This document shows, piece by piece, positions 16,747-24,566 of a DNA stretch of 64,000 nucleotides (position 1 is its first letter; every line of letters starts with the position of its first letter). The stretch comes from Candidatus Eiseniibacteriota bacterium (GTDB lineage: Bacteria; Eisenbacteria; RBG-16-71-46; CAIMUX01). The stretch spans positions 62,001-126,000 of the forward strand of contig JACKCR010000004.1 in NCBI GenBank assembly GCA_020633975.1. Reading direction: 5' to 3'. A program made the translations under genes and the position numbers. A model generated the notes under the pieces. That model was not told where the DNA came from, ran no database searches, and saw only the letters and a list, made by a program, of their open reading frames with translations.

Positions 16747-18122
16747 CGACGACAGCGACCCGACAGACCCTAGCCTCCTACGATCCGGCCACGGGAGACC
16801 TCGTCGGGGAAGTTCCGGTCACGAGTGTCGATGACATTCCTGCCGTGGTTGCTCGGGCTCGTGCGGCCCTCGATGGTTGGCGGAATCTCAGCGCGGAAGA
16901 GCGGTGTGCGAAGATCGGTGCCGCAGGCCCTCGCTTCCTCGAGCGGGCGGACGAACTCGGACGTCTTCTCACTCGCGAGATGGGCAAGCCGCTGGCCGAG
17001 GGTACGGGCGAGGTGAAGTCCTGTGGGTACGGCTTGGAAGAAGAGGCGCGCGAGATCGCCGCTGCCCTCGAGCCAGAGTCGCTGGAAGACACCCGCACTC
17101 GTACGACCGTCTACCACGACGCGTTCGGTGTGTGTGCGGCGATCTCTCCTTGGAACTTCCCGATCGCGATGCCCCATTCCCTCGTACTTCCCGCCCTCGT
17201 CGCCGGGAACACCGTGATCCTCAAGCCGTCCGAAGAGACGCCTCTCATTGCGCAAGCGTATGTCGACATCCTGAACGAGGTCCTTCCGGACGGCGTGCTG
17301 CAGATCGTTCATGGCGCCGACACGCAAGGCAAGGCGCTGGTCGAGTCCGATGTCGACCTCATCGCGTTCACCGGCTCCCGCGAAACGGGGAAGAAGATCC
17401 TCGCTTCTGCCTCCGCTGGACTCAAGCGGGTGGTGCTCGAGCTGGGCGGGAAGGATCCTCTCGTCGTGCTCTCGGACGCGGACGTGGATGCTGCGGCGCG
17501 ATTCGCAGCGATCAACAGCTTCCGCAACGCCGGACAGGTCTGTGTGAGTACGGAACGGATCTACGTGCATAGCTCGATCGCGGATCGGTTCCGGAGTGCT
17601 CTCGTCGCGGTTGCCGAGTCACTCCCCGTCGGAAACGGGATCGAAGACGGCGTGCGCGTCGGTCCGATGGTGAGCTCTCGCCAGAAGCAGCACGTCCTTC
17701 GTCAGGTGGAGGATGCGGTGAGGCGGGGGGCGCAAGTCGTGTATGGCGGGACGGCACGTGAGGGGAACTTCGTGGACCCGACGGTCTTGTGGAACGTCGA
17801 TCACGAGATGGACATCATGCGCGAGGAGACTTTTGGACCCGTCGCATGTGTCCAGACCTTCGAGACGAACGACGAGGCCGTTGGGCTCGCCAACGACACT
17901 CCGTTCGGACTTGGCGCGACGGTGTTCGGCGGAGACGAAGAGAACGCCCTTGCGGTGGCGCGTCGTCTCGACGCCGGAATGATCGGAGTGAACAAGGGCT
18001 GTGGCGGTGCCTCGGGCTCCCCTTGGGTGGGAGCGAAGCAGAGCGGTTACGGCTACCACAGCTCGAAGGAAGGGCACCGTCAGTTCACGCAGGTCCGGAT
18101 CGTCAGTTCACCGAAGAAGTAG
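16743..18122 (+). CDS. NAD(P)-dependent aldehyde dehydrogenase (succinate-semialdehyde type)
   Basis: This 459-residue protein is a full-length ALDH. The nucleotide-binding part contains 'ISPWNFPIAMP', the general-base glutamate lies in 'VVLELGGKDP', and the catalytic cysteine in 'NAGQVCVSTERIYVH'. The arrangement and the compact size fit the succinate-semialdehyde/glutarate-semialdehyde branch (GabD/Sad-like), oxidising an aldehyde to an acid with NAD(P). The specificity is inferred from overall style. It forms a two-gene operon with the VOC protein. Confidence 0.88.
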   Translation: MTTTATRQTLASYDPATGDLVGEVPVTSVDDIPAVVARARAALDGWRNLSAEERCAKIGAAGPRFLERADELGRLLTREMGKPLAEGTGEVKSCGYGLEEEAREIAAALEPESLEDTRTRTTVYHDAFGVCAAISPWNFPIAMPHSLVLPALVAGNTVILKPSEETPLIAQAYVDILNEVLPDGVLQIVHGADTQGKALVESDVDLIAFTGSRETGKKILASASAGLKRVVLELGGKDPLVVLSDADVDAAARFAAINSFRNAGQVCVSTERIYVHSSIADRFRSALVAVAESLPVGNGIEDGVRVGPMVSSRQKQHVLRQVEDAVRRGAQVVYGGTAREGNFVDPTVLWNVDHEMDIMREETFGPVACVQTFETNDEAVGLANDTPFGLGATVFGGDEENALAVARRLDAGMIGVNKGCGGASGSPWVGAKQSGYGYHSSKEGHRQFTQVRIVSSPKK

Positions 18123-18131
18123 CCGGCCCGA

Positions 18132-18704
18132 CTAGAGATCCAGCAGGCAGGAGACGTCCGTTTGCAGGAGCCCTCCGCCTGCCGTGGAGTGAACGTCGCC
18201 CCGAGGCCGACGCGGGTTTCGGCTGGTGTGCAGAACCTGACCGGCCTGCAGAACCTGAATCGTCGGCGGGAGGTCCGGCACCGCTGCGACCTCGACCCAT
18301 GGATCTCCCGTGGGGACCGTGCTTCGTGTTCCGAGGCTCCAGTTCGCTCGCGATCGTTCGCCTCCGGCCTCGAACACGTCGCTCATACTCGTGGCCGCAC
18401 TGCCGCTCCGGGGTGCATTGCGGACGAACGGAGCGACATGCTGCAGACCGAGATTCCACTGGGTCGCGAACGCGATGACCATGAGGCCGACCGCCGCCAG
18501 CCCCCAGCCGAGACGCGGACTCCAGTAGTGACGCAGGGAGGAGCCGGATTCGAGCGAGCCGGCCGGGCTTTCGGACTCATGCGCGGACCCACGGGCTGAT
18601 CCGCTTCGCGGGTCCAGCCCCTTGGTCCGGCAGAGATGCCCATACTCCTCGAGCAACCGCTCGATTCCGTCTGCTTCGTCGTCTGCAGAGTTACGACACC
18701 ACAT
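18132..18704 (-). CDS. Membrane protein overlapping an ECF-like sigma gene (candidate anti-sigma factor)
   Basis: The 190-residue product has a charged N-terminal part (1-60), one clear membrane helix ('LGWGLAAVGLMVIAFATQW' about 66-84) and an outer part of about 100 residues. It has no zinc-binding HxxxCxxC motif, so it is not a ZAS-type anti-sigma factor. Position is the main evidence: it begins 14 bases inside the end of the ECF-like sigma gene, an arrangement typical of sigma/anti-sigma pairs. The product family is otherwise unrecognised. Confidence 0.6.
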   Translation of the reverse strand: MWCRNSADDEADGIERLLEEYGHLCRTKGLDPRSGSARGSAHESESPAGSLESGSSLRHYWSPRLGWGLAAVGLMVIAFATQWNLGLQHVAPFVRNAPRSGSAATSMSDVFEAGGERSRANWSLGTRSTVPTGDPWVEVAAVPDLPPTIQVLQAGQVLHTSRNPRRPRGDVHSTAGGGLLQTDVSCLLDL

Positions 18705-19335
18705 GTCTCGACCTTTCTGCTTCGCCTCCGTGTTGCGCCTCGTCTCCTCTGCGCGCTTCGCTTGGGCTGCATCGGTCGCGGCTCTCCGGTCCGGGACCGC
18801 GTCCGAGAACGTCCGCGAACTCGAGGAGAGTCGAGTCCTGACGGAGTCGATCGAGCAGGCGCTTCTTTCTCACCCGGACGGTCGACGCTGGGATTCCCAT
18901 CCGGCTCGAGATCTCGTGGGATCGGAATCCGAGGAGATCCAGACGGAGTAGCTCTGCTTCATCCTCCTGGAGGAGGGAGAAAACGCGCTCTCCGAATGCC
19001 ATGAGTTGGACTTCCCGGTCCGCCGTCGTCTCGAGCGCGATGGCATTCGATGCATCGAGCGGCTGGAGGGGGGAGTAGTGGCGGATCCGATAGCGGATCC
19101 GGTTCTTGAGGAGGAGCGCGAGGACGTCCCGGAGCCAACCGCGGAGCGAGCGCACCTGTCCGCCCCGGTTCTGGATCGAATCCGTGGACAGCACCTGGAC
19201 TTCCCTCGACGCCGCCTTTTGCACGAGAAGGACGAGGGCGTCCTGGGCGATCTCTTCGGCGTCCTCGAGGTCGAGACCTCCGTGACGCGCGGTGCGCACG
19301 AGGTCCGGGTAGTACTCGAGAAAGCGGACATTCAT
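18691..19335 (-). CDS. ECF-like RNA polymerase sigma factor
   Basis: The 214-residue protein starts at ATG 19335 (GAGG site eight bases upstream). Residues about 1-75 resemble sigma region 2 ('GGLDLEDAEEIAQDALVLLV'), and about 125-175 resemble region 4 with a helix-turn-helix ('EISSRMGIPASTVRVRKKRL'). A basic, poorly conserved tail follows. It would direct transcription of an unknown regulon. Its 3' end overlaps the membrane gene, its likely partner. Confidence 0.78.
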   Translation of the reverse strand: MNVRFLEYYPDLVRTARHGGLDLEDAEEIAQDALVLLVQKAASREVQVLSTDSIQNRGGQVRSLRGWLRDVLALLLKNRIRYRIRHYSPLQPLDASNAIALETTADREVQLMAFGERVFSLLQEDEAELLRLDLLGFRSHEISSRMGIPASTVRVRKKRLLDRLRQDSTLLEFADVLGRGPGPESRDRCSPSEARRGDEAQHGGEAERSRHVVS

Positions 19336-19481
19336 GGGAGCGACCTCACAACCCCGGCTTCGTGCATATTGTCGAAGAACGGACGTTCTGTTCCAGAGTT
19401 TTCGAGATCCGGGGCAGATCGAGGAATCGAGGGAACGGGGGGAGCGACGCGAGGACACCCCGGTGTTGCCCGGTGTGAGCG

Positions 19482-20165
19482 TCAGTTTGCGGCGAGGATC
19501 TCGTCGGCCCAGGTCCGGATCCGGTCGGCGAGTTCGTCCAGCACCTCCTCGGGGGTACGTCCCGAGCGCTTCAGGACAGCGAATCCGTGATCCGCTCCCT
19601 CCACTATGTGCAGCGTCGACCTGGATCCCAGCTGCTGACAGATCGGCGACAGGAGCTCGAGGTCAGCGAGCGTGTCCCGGGTTCCCTGGAGAAAGAGCAT
19701 CGGAACCTCGACCTGGAAGAGGTGGTCCGCTCGCGTCGTGGCTGGCTTCTTCGGCATGTGGAGCGGGAACCCGAGAAATGCGATCCCATGAACTCCGGGC
19801 AAAGGCTCTCTGGCTTGCGCGTTCGACGTCATCCGGCCTCCCATCGACTTCCCGCCCGCAATGAGCGGAAGGGGAGAGGTCCTTCCCGCCAGCTCCACCG
19901 CTGCCCGCGTCGTGGACTCGAGGACCTTGGCGCTATCCGGCCTTCGTCCGCCCGCCTCCATATAGGGGAACTGGTAGCGCAGGACGGCGACATCACGTTC
20001 TACCAGGCGCCCGGCGATCGACTCCAGGAACACGTGCCGCATCCCGGCGCCGGCTCCGTGGGCCATGACGTAGAGGACCGTGCAGGAGTCCGAGTCATCG
20101 AGGCACACGGAAACTGGGTCGGAACCGGGAACGGTGAGCGGTGCGAGTTCCCGATGTCGGGTCAT
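19482..20165 (-). CDS. Alpha/beta hydrolase (dienelactone-hydrolase/KANL3-like)
   Basis: This 227-residue protein has an alpha/beta hydrolase core with the oxyanion region 'YVMAHGAGAGM', the nucleophile serine in 'GGKSMGGRM', an acid-side strand 'MLFLQGTRDTLAD' and the catalytic histidine in 'GADHGFAV'. These are the features of the small KANL3/Tex30-like hydrolases often annotated as dienelactone hydrolases. The substrate is unknown. ATG 20165 is preceded by GGAGG; the frame extends to 20633 without homology. Confidence 0.85.
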   Translation of the reverse strand: MTRHRELAPLTVPGSDPVSVCLDDSDSCTVLYVMAHGAGAGMRHVFLESIAGRLVERDVAVLRYQFPYMEAGGRRPDSAKVLESTTRAAVELAGRTSPLPLIAGGKSMGGRMTSNAQAREPLPGVHGIAFLGFPLHMPKKPATTRADHLFQVEVPMLFLQGTRDTLADLELLSPICQQLGSRSTLHIVEGADHGFAVLKRSGRTPEEVLDELADRIRTWADEILAAN

Positions 20166-20333
20166 GAGCGTTCCTCCGGTGCGAGAGTCCAAACGGCGCG
20201 AAACGTCCCTACGGCGCGGGCGTGCCGGCCAGAATGAGAGTTTCCTTCCCTGCGAGAATGTCGATGGCGAGGATAGCACCCCTTGAGAATCGGACTGGAA
20301 TCGGTTTGGATAGGACGCACTGGAGTAGCGAAC

Positions 20334-21080
20334 ATGCCGAGTTCTCGAACCAAGTCCTCGAAGCCCAGGATCGAGTCGTTCGACTTCGAACCAGGTCGTA
20401 TCCTGGCTCGAAAGTACGAAGTCGTGCGCCGTCTTGGTGGCGGTTGGGAGGGCGAGGTCTACGGCGTCAAGGAGATCTCGAGCAAGGTAGAGCGTGCTGC
20501 CAAGCTCTTCTTTCCGCACCGGAACGAGAAGCGACGCGCATCGACTCGCTACGCGAGGAAACTCCACAAGCTCCGCGATACTCGAGTAGTCATCCAGTAC
20601 CACACGGAGGAAGTCATCCGCGTCCGCGGACACGACGTCATCCTGCTCATCTCCGAGCTAGTGGAGGGGGAGCTCCTCGCTTCGTTCGTGAAGCGGCAAC
20701 ATCTGAGCCGCCTCGATCCCTTCCGGGCCCTTCACCTGCTCTACGCGATCGTGCGCGGTCTCGAGGCGATTCATCGGCACGGCGAGTACCATGGCGACCT
20801 CCACTCGAAGAACGTGATCGTCGCTCGCAGTGGCCTGAGCTTCGACCTCAAGATGCTCGACATGATCGCCTGGAACGCTCGCACCCGCGAGTGTCAACAG
20901 GACGACATCTGCGACGCGATCCGGATCTTCTACGACTCGCTCGGCGGCGCGAAGACGTACGCCAAGCAACCTTCCGAGGTGAAAGAGATCTGCCGGGGCC
21001 TCAAACGGTCCCTCATCCTCGAGCGGTTTCCCCGCGCGTCTCACCTCCGGCTCTGGCTCGAGGAACTCGAGTGGAGCTGA
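20334..21080 (+). CDS. Small protein-kinase-like protein with altered DFG motif
   Basis: The 248-residue protein has a glycine loop (LGGGWEGEVY, 34-43), a candidate ATP-binding lysine in 'AAKLFF' (K57) and a catalytic loop HGDLHSKN (153-160). The magnesium-binding aspartate is present as LDM (D176) where kinases have DFG. The C-lobe is much shorter than in eukaryotic-type serine/threonine kinases. It may be a small-molecule or lipopolysaccharide-type kinase, or a reduced protein kinase; no membrane helix or sensor domain is attached. ATG 20334 follows a GGAG site. Confidence 0.7.
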   Translation: MPSSRTKSSKPRIESFDFEPGRILARKYEVVRRLGGGWEGEVYGVKEISSKVERAAKLFFPHRNEKRRASTRYARKLHKLRDTRVVIQYHTEEVIRVRGHDVILLISELVEGELLASFVKRQHLSRLDPFRALHLLYAIVRGLEAIHRHGEYHGDLHSKNVIVARSGLSFDLKMLDMIAWNARTRECQQDDICDAIRIFYDSLGGAKTYAKQPSEVKEICRGLKRSLILERFPRASHLRLWLEELEWS

Positions 21081-21185
21081 TGCGTGGCCAATGTCACGGG
21101 CCACGATTGCTAATCGAACGTTGAGGGGTCTCGTTTCGTATTCTCTCTAGGACGGACGGCGCTCCGCCCGGGGAAGGAGCCCTCG

Positions 21186-21302
21186 ATGTTGACCCACTAC
21201 CAGACCCGCTTCGTGTCGGGACCGTTCATGCGCTGGCTTCGCCTTGCCGCGTGGGCCCTGCTACTTGCGATCGCGGTGATGCTGGCGCTGAGCCTGACCT
21301 AG
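21186..21302 (+). CDS. Small single-pass membrane protein
   Basis: A 38-residue frame starts at ATG 21186 with a good AGGAG site seven bases before it. It has a basic N-terminal half followed by a hydrophobic helix ('LAAWALLLAIAVMLALSLT'). It is below the usual size limit for gene calling. The ribosome site and clean membrane helix support translation, but I cannot assign a function. It converges on the DAHP synthase gene. Confidence 0.5.
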   Translation: MLTHYQTRFVSGPFMRWLRLAAWALLLAIAVMLALSLT

Positions 21303-21339
21303 ATCGAATCCTCCACGGCGGGAGACCTCCGACCCGGGG

Positions 21340-22731
21340 TCAGTCGCCGTTCGATCTCAGGCCACGTGCGACGAGCATGCTCATTTCCAGCGCCTGCTCG
21401 TAGTTGAGACGTGGATCGACTTGCGATCGGTAGTCGCGCTTCAGGTCCTCTGCACTCAGCCCCCTGGCGCCACCGACGCATTCGGTGACGTCCTCGCCAG
21501 TCATCTCGAAGTGGATCCCGCCGAGGTAGGATCCGAGTTCGCGGTGGACGGCGAACGACTCTTCGATCTCGGCGAGGATCTTGTCGAAGTTTCGCGTCTT
21601 GATCCCGTCGGTCGTGGTCTCCGTGTTGCCATGCATCGGATCGCACACCCAGAGCACGGTTTTCCCGGTGCGAGCGACGGTGTCGACGAACGTCGGCAGG
21701 TGCTGTCGGACGTTTCCGGCGCCGAGGCGGACGATGAGGGAGAGTCGTCCCGGCTCGTCATTCGGATGGAGGACGTCGATGAGTTCGGTGAGCCACTCTG
21801 GGCTCATCCCGGGACCGATCTTCACCGCGATCGGGTTCCGGATCCCGCGGAAGTACTCGACGTGCGCGCCCCCCGTCTGCGCAGTGCGCATTCCGACCCA
21901 GGGCAGATGGGTCGACAGGTTGTACCAGCCGTCTCTGTGTGGGACTTCCCGGGTCTGGGCCTGTTCGTAGAGGAGCGAGAGGCCTTCGTGGCTCGTATAG
22001 AAGTCGACGCGACCGAGGGCGCCGAGCCGGATGTCCGCTACCGCTTCCATGAACCGGACAGACTCCTGGATCGACTCGACGATCCGCTCGTACTCCGCTG
22101 CCAGTGCGGAGTGCCTGATGAAGTCCAACTTCCAGTACTCGGGGTGGTGGAGGTCGGCGAACCCGCCGTCGGCCAGTGCACGGACGAAGTTCAGCGTCAG
22201 TGCGGCGCGCTCGTAGCCGCGGAGGAGAAGCTGCGGATCCGGCGTCCGGTCCTCCTTCGTGAATCCGATACGGTTGACCAGGTCCCCACGGTAGGTGGGG
22301 AGCGTCACGTCGCCGCGGCTCTCGACGTCGCTCGAGCGCGGCTTTGCGTACTGCCCCGCGATCCGTCCGACCCGAATGACGCGCTTCCGTGTCCCGTGGA
22401 CGAGGATGAGCGACATCTGGAGGAGGATCTTGAGCTTCGCCGCGATCCTGCCGGAATCACACTCCTCGAAGCTCTCCGCGCAGTCTCCGCCCTGGAGTAG
22501 GAAGGCTTCGCCCTGCGCGGCCTTCCCGAGTTGAGTCTTGAGCGACTCCACTTCCCAGGACGTAACGAGCGGAGGGAGGGACGAGATCTCCCTCACCGTC
22601 CGGGCGAGCGCGTCCGCGTCCGGATAGTTCGGTTGCTGGAGAGCCTCCTTCGACTGCCAGGATTCGGGACCCCAGGCGGGAGTCCGTGGATCGGGCGAAA
22701 GGGGGCTACTGTCGGGCTCGAGTCGAGACAT
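21340..22731 (-). CDS. aroG: 3-deoxy-D-arabino-heptulosonate 7-phosphate synthase, class II
   Basis: The 463-residue enzyme condenses PEP and erythrose 4-phosphate, the first step of aromatic amino acid synthesis. It is clearly class II: 'AFLLQGGDCAESFEE' with the metal-binding cysteine, 'IRVGRIAGQYAKPRS', 'HLPWVGMRTAQ', 'WVCDPMHGNT' and 'GGIHFEMTGEDVTECVGG'. The length matches plant and mycobacterial enzymes. ATG 22731 has a GAGG site. No other shikimate genes are nearby, so it is not part of an aro cluster here. Confidence 0.95.
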   Translation of the reverse strand: MSRLEPDSSPLSPDPRTPAWGPESWQSKEALQQPNYPDADALARTVREISSLPPLVTSWEVESLKTQLGKAAQGEAFLLQGGDCAESFEECDSGRIAAKLKILLQMSLILVHGTRKRVIRVGRIAGQYAKPRSSDVESRGDVTLPTYRGDLVNRIGFTKEDRTPDPQLLLRGYERAALTLNFVRALADGGFADLHHPEYWKLDFIRHSALAAEYERIVESIQESVRFMEAVADIRLGALGRVDFYTSHEGLSLLYEQAQTREVPHRDGWYNLSTHLPWVGMRTAQTGGAHVEYFRGIRNPIAVKIGPGMSPEWLTELIDVLHPNDEPGRLSLIVRLGAGNVRQHLPTFVDTVARTGKTVLWVCDPMHGNTETTTDGIKTRNFDKILAEIEESFAVHRELGSYLGGIHFEMTGEDVTECVGGARGLSAEDLKRDYRSQVDPRLNYEQALEMSMLVARGLRSNGD

Positions 22732-22829
22732 GCACCGTACCTCGGGAAGAAGTGTGATCGACCCAGTATAGCCGAACCACCGAGCTGCGTTGGCAGGCCC
22801 GATCCTTCGCCTACGAGGCCTCCTCCGAC

Positions 22830-22922
22830 TACGCGTTCTCCGCTGCGAGCGAAGTCGCCTGCGCTACGAGCTCTCCGCTGCGCGCGAAGTCGCCTCCGCT
22901 ACGAGCTTTCCGCTGCTTGCGA
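22830..22922. repeat. 35-bp tandem repeat including the 3' end of a gene
   Basis: Two complete 35-bp units (22830-22864, 22865-22899) and a partial third (22900-22922) share the pattern TACG-GCTCTCCGCTGCG-GCGAAGTCGCCT-CGC. The third copy is the end of the PNPOx-type coding sequence, including its stop at 22899-22901, so the terminal codons have been copied outward into the spacer. Confidence 0.8.
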
Positions 22923-23375
22923 CAGGTCCAATGCGCCGACGTTGTAAGCCTGCGCGAACCCTGCCACGAACCGTCCCTTCGTGGGGGTGATGCGGAAGAA
23001 CGAGAAGTCGCCGAGTTGGAGGAGTCGGACTGCGTCCGGGAATCGCTCGAGGTAGAGAGACCTCGCGATCTCGGCGTCGTCATCCCGTGGGTCGACGCGC
23101 ACCACCGTTCCCTGCAACGAGAGGCGCTGGAGGGTCTGTGGGTCACCTACCCCGGAGTCGGGCTCGGCGATCATGAAACCGACCTGGTTGTCCTCCTCGA
23201 TCGCCCGCGTGTGGCGGGCGAGCCGACTGAGGAACAAGTAGAACGCCTGGAAGTCGGTCCGAACGGCGTAGGCGGCCAAGGTCACCTGGGGCCCTCCGTC
23301 CCGGATCGAACCCAAGGCCAACGTCCGTTGCTGCCGGACGAGCGAGCTCAGTGCCGTGAGCACCTTTGGATCCAT
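22899..23375 (-). CDS. Pyridoxamine 5'-phosphate oxidase-fold flavoprotein
   Basis: The 158-residue protein has the split-barrel FMN-binding fold: 'ALGSIRDGGPQVTLAAYAV' and 'FYLFLSRLARHTRAIEEDNQ' resemble the HugZ/PNPOx-like group ('LSxLAxHTxN'), followed by 'QGTVVRVD'. Such proteins reduce or bind flavin or heme; the substrate is unknown. It does not show the full pyridoxamine oxidase active site. Its last codons sit in the 35-bp repeat. Confidence 0.82.
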   Translation of the reverse strand: MDPKVLTALSSLVRQQRTLALGSIRDGGPQVTLAAYAVRTDFQAFYLFLSRLARHTRAIEEDNQVGFMIAEPDSGVGDPQTLQRLSLQGTVVRVDPRDDDAEIARSLYLERFPDAVRLLQLGDFSFFRITPTKGRFVAGFAQAYNVGALDLSQAAESS

Positions 23376-23593
23376 GTCTTCTCCTCCTGCCCCGGTCGGC
23401 CGCCTGACGGCCGTCAGTTCCGGCTTCGGCGCTCCGATACGGTACCACCGCCGGCAGAACCATTCAGCCGGGAATCCCTTCTATCCTATTGGGCTACATC
23501 TATTTGACCGAAAGCCTGGGGGGAGGGCGCGAGGACGTGGGACGGCCCCTGTCGGAAGATGTTGCCCACATGGGGGAATGCTGACACCGAACG

Positions 23594-23623
23594 TTGACAT
23601 TACATTTGCGATGGTGGTAATTT
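23594..23623 (+). promoter_or_regulatory. Sigma-70-type promoter for the PEP-CTERM gene
   Basis: A consensus -35 box TTGACA (23594-23599) is followed after 18 bases by TAATTT (23618-23623), about 76 bases before the start of the PEP-CTERM gene. It stands in the 324-base gap after 23375, which is locally AT-richer than its surroundings. I found no convincing sigma-54 motif, although PEP-CTERM genes are often controlled that way. No gene is visible in this gap. Confidence 0.65.
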
Positions 23624-23699
23624 TCTGTCCAGTCGTGGGGCGGGGCATTCCCCTCACATCGTATTGAAGAGCACCAACGAATCATTGGGGGGAACACCG

Positions 23700-24434
23700 A
23701 TGAAGAGGCTTCGTGTCATCGGGCTTGGAGTCGCCGCGCTCGTGATGAGCGTCTGCGCCAGCTCGGCCTGGGCCACCAGCTTTACCGTCTTCAGCAAGTT
23801 CGACGTTCAGGGCTACAACAACCTGAGCGGCTTCGACGCCTACCTCAACGACGCCTCCTACGGCGGTCACACCTCCGCATCGGGCGTCTGGTCGATCCGT
23901 GGCAGCCGTACCGACATCGAGGCCGGTGGCGATTGCGGGTCGGTCGCGGATTTCTACACGCACCGTGCGTGGTGGGCTGACGTGATGCCCGCGAACCGCG
24001 ACATCTCCTTCGACTTCGACTACCGCGTGAAGCTGAAGGTCGGGAACCAGGTGGTCGCGAACCACACGTTCAACTGGAACGTGAGCACGGCGATGGGTCA
24101 GAACGGCCGCGAGCTGATGGTGGACATCGGTGCCGACCGTGACTTCGAGTTCGAGTGGGGTGGCAAGACCTACGTCTATACGATGTGGGGCGCGACCAAC
24201 AATCAGAACGTCGACAAGTCGAACCCGCTCGCTTCCGATCGCGTCGACACGTTCGCCTACGACGACTTCGACGGCGACTGCTACGACTACTGGCGCTACG
24301 TCGACGACTCGTACTCGTGGGTCCTCGGCTGCATCGACGAGGAAGGCGTGAATCCGGTTCCGGAGCCTGCGTCTCTCATTCTGCTCGGCTGTGGACTCCT
24401 TGGTGCTGGAGCGTTCCGCCGCCGTCGTAGCTAG
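23700..24434 (+). CDS. Secreted PEP-CTERM sorting-domain protein
   Basis: The 244-residue protein has an N-terminal signal peptide (about 1-26, ending 'SSAWA') and a C-terminal PEP-CTERM anchor: the VPEPAS motif, a hydrophobic helix and a terminal FRRRRS cluster. Exosortase would recognise this tail and export or anchor the protein, often into extracellular matrix. The middle is aromatic- and aspartate-rich with no domain I recognise. ATG 23700 has a GGGGGG-type ribosome site. The gene is a single transcription unit with a promoter at 23594 and a terminator at 24460. Confidence 0.88.
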   Translation: MKRLRVIGLGVAALVMSVCASSAWATSFTVFSKFDVQGYNNLSGFDAYLNDASYGGHTSASGVWSIRGSRTDIEAGGDCGSVADFYTHRAWWADVMPANRDISFDFDYRVKLKVGNQVVANHTFNWNVSTAMGQNGRELMVDIGADRDFEFEWGGKTYVYTMWGATNNQNVDKSNPLASDRVDTFAYDDFDGDCYDYWRYVDDSYSWVLGCIDEEGVNPVPEPASLILLGCGLLGAGAFRRRRS

Positions 24435-24459
24435 GCCGCACGACTAGCGAACTTTGGGG

Positions 24460-24484
24460 AACCGGCCTCCTTCGGGGGCCGGTT
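24460..24484 (+). terminator. Intrinsic terminator after the PEP-CTERM gene
   Basis: An 11-bp stem (AACCGGCCTCC at 24460-24470 paired with 24474-24484, one G-T pair, TTC loop) begins 26 bases after the stop and is followed by a moderately T-rich stretch. Confidence 0.75.
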
Positions 24485-24566
24485 CTTCGCATTTTGGCGA
24501 AAGCGTTCGGCGCGGATCGCCGAGACGGTTCGGCCTCTCGGTGACGGCCGCCCGTCGGCGTGTCGG

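Noticed and set aside
23500-23700. Sigma-54 promoter for the PEP-CTERM gene
   Set aside because: I found no GG-N10-GC element with proper flanks; a sigma-70 type TTGACA-18-TAATTT fits better.
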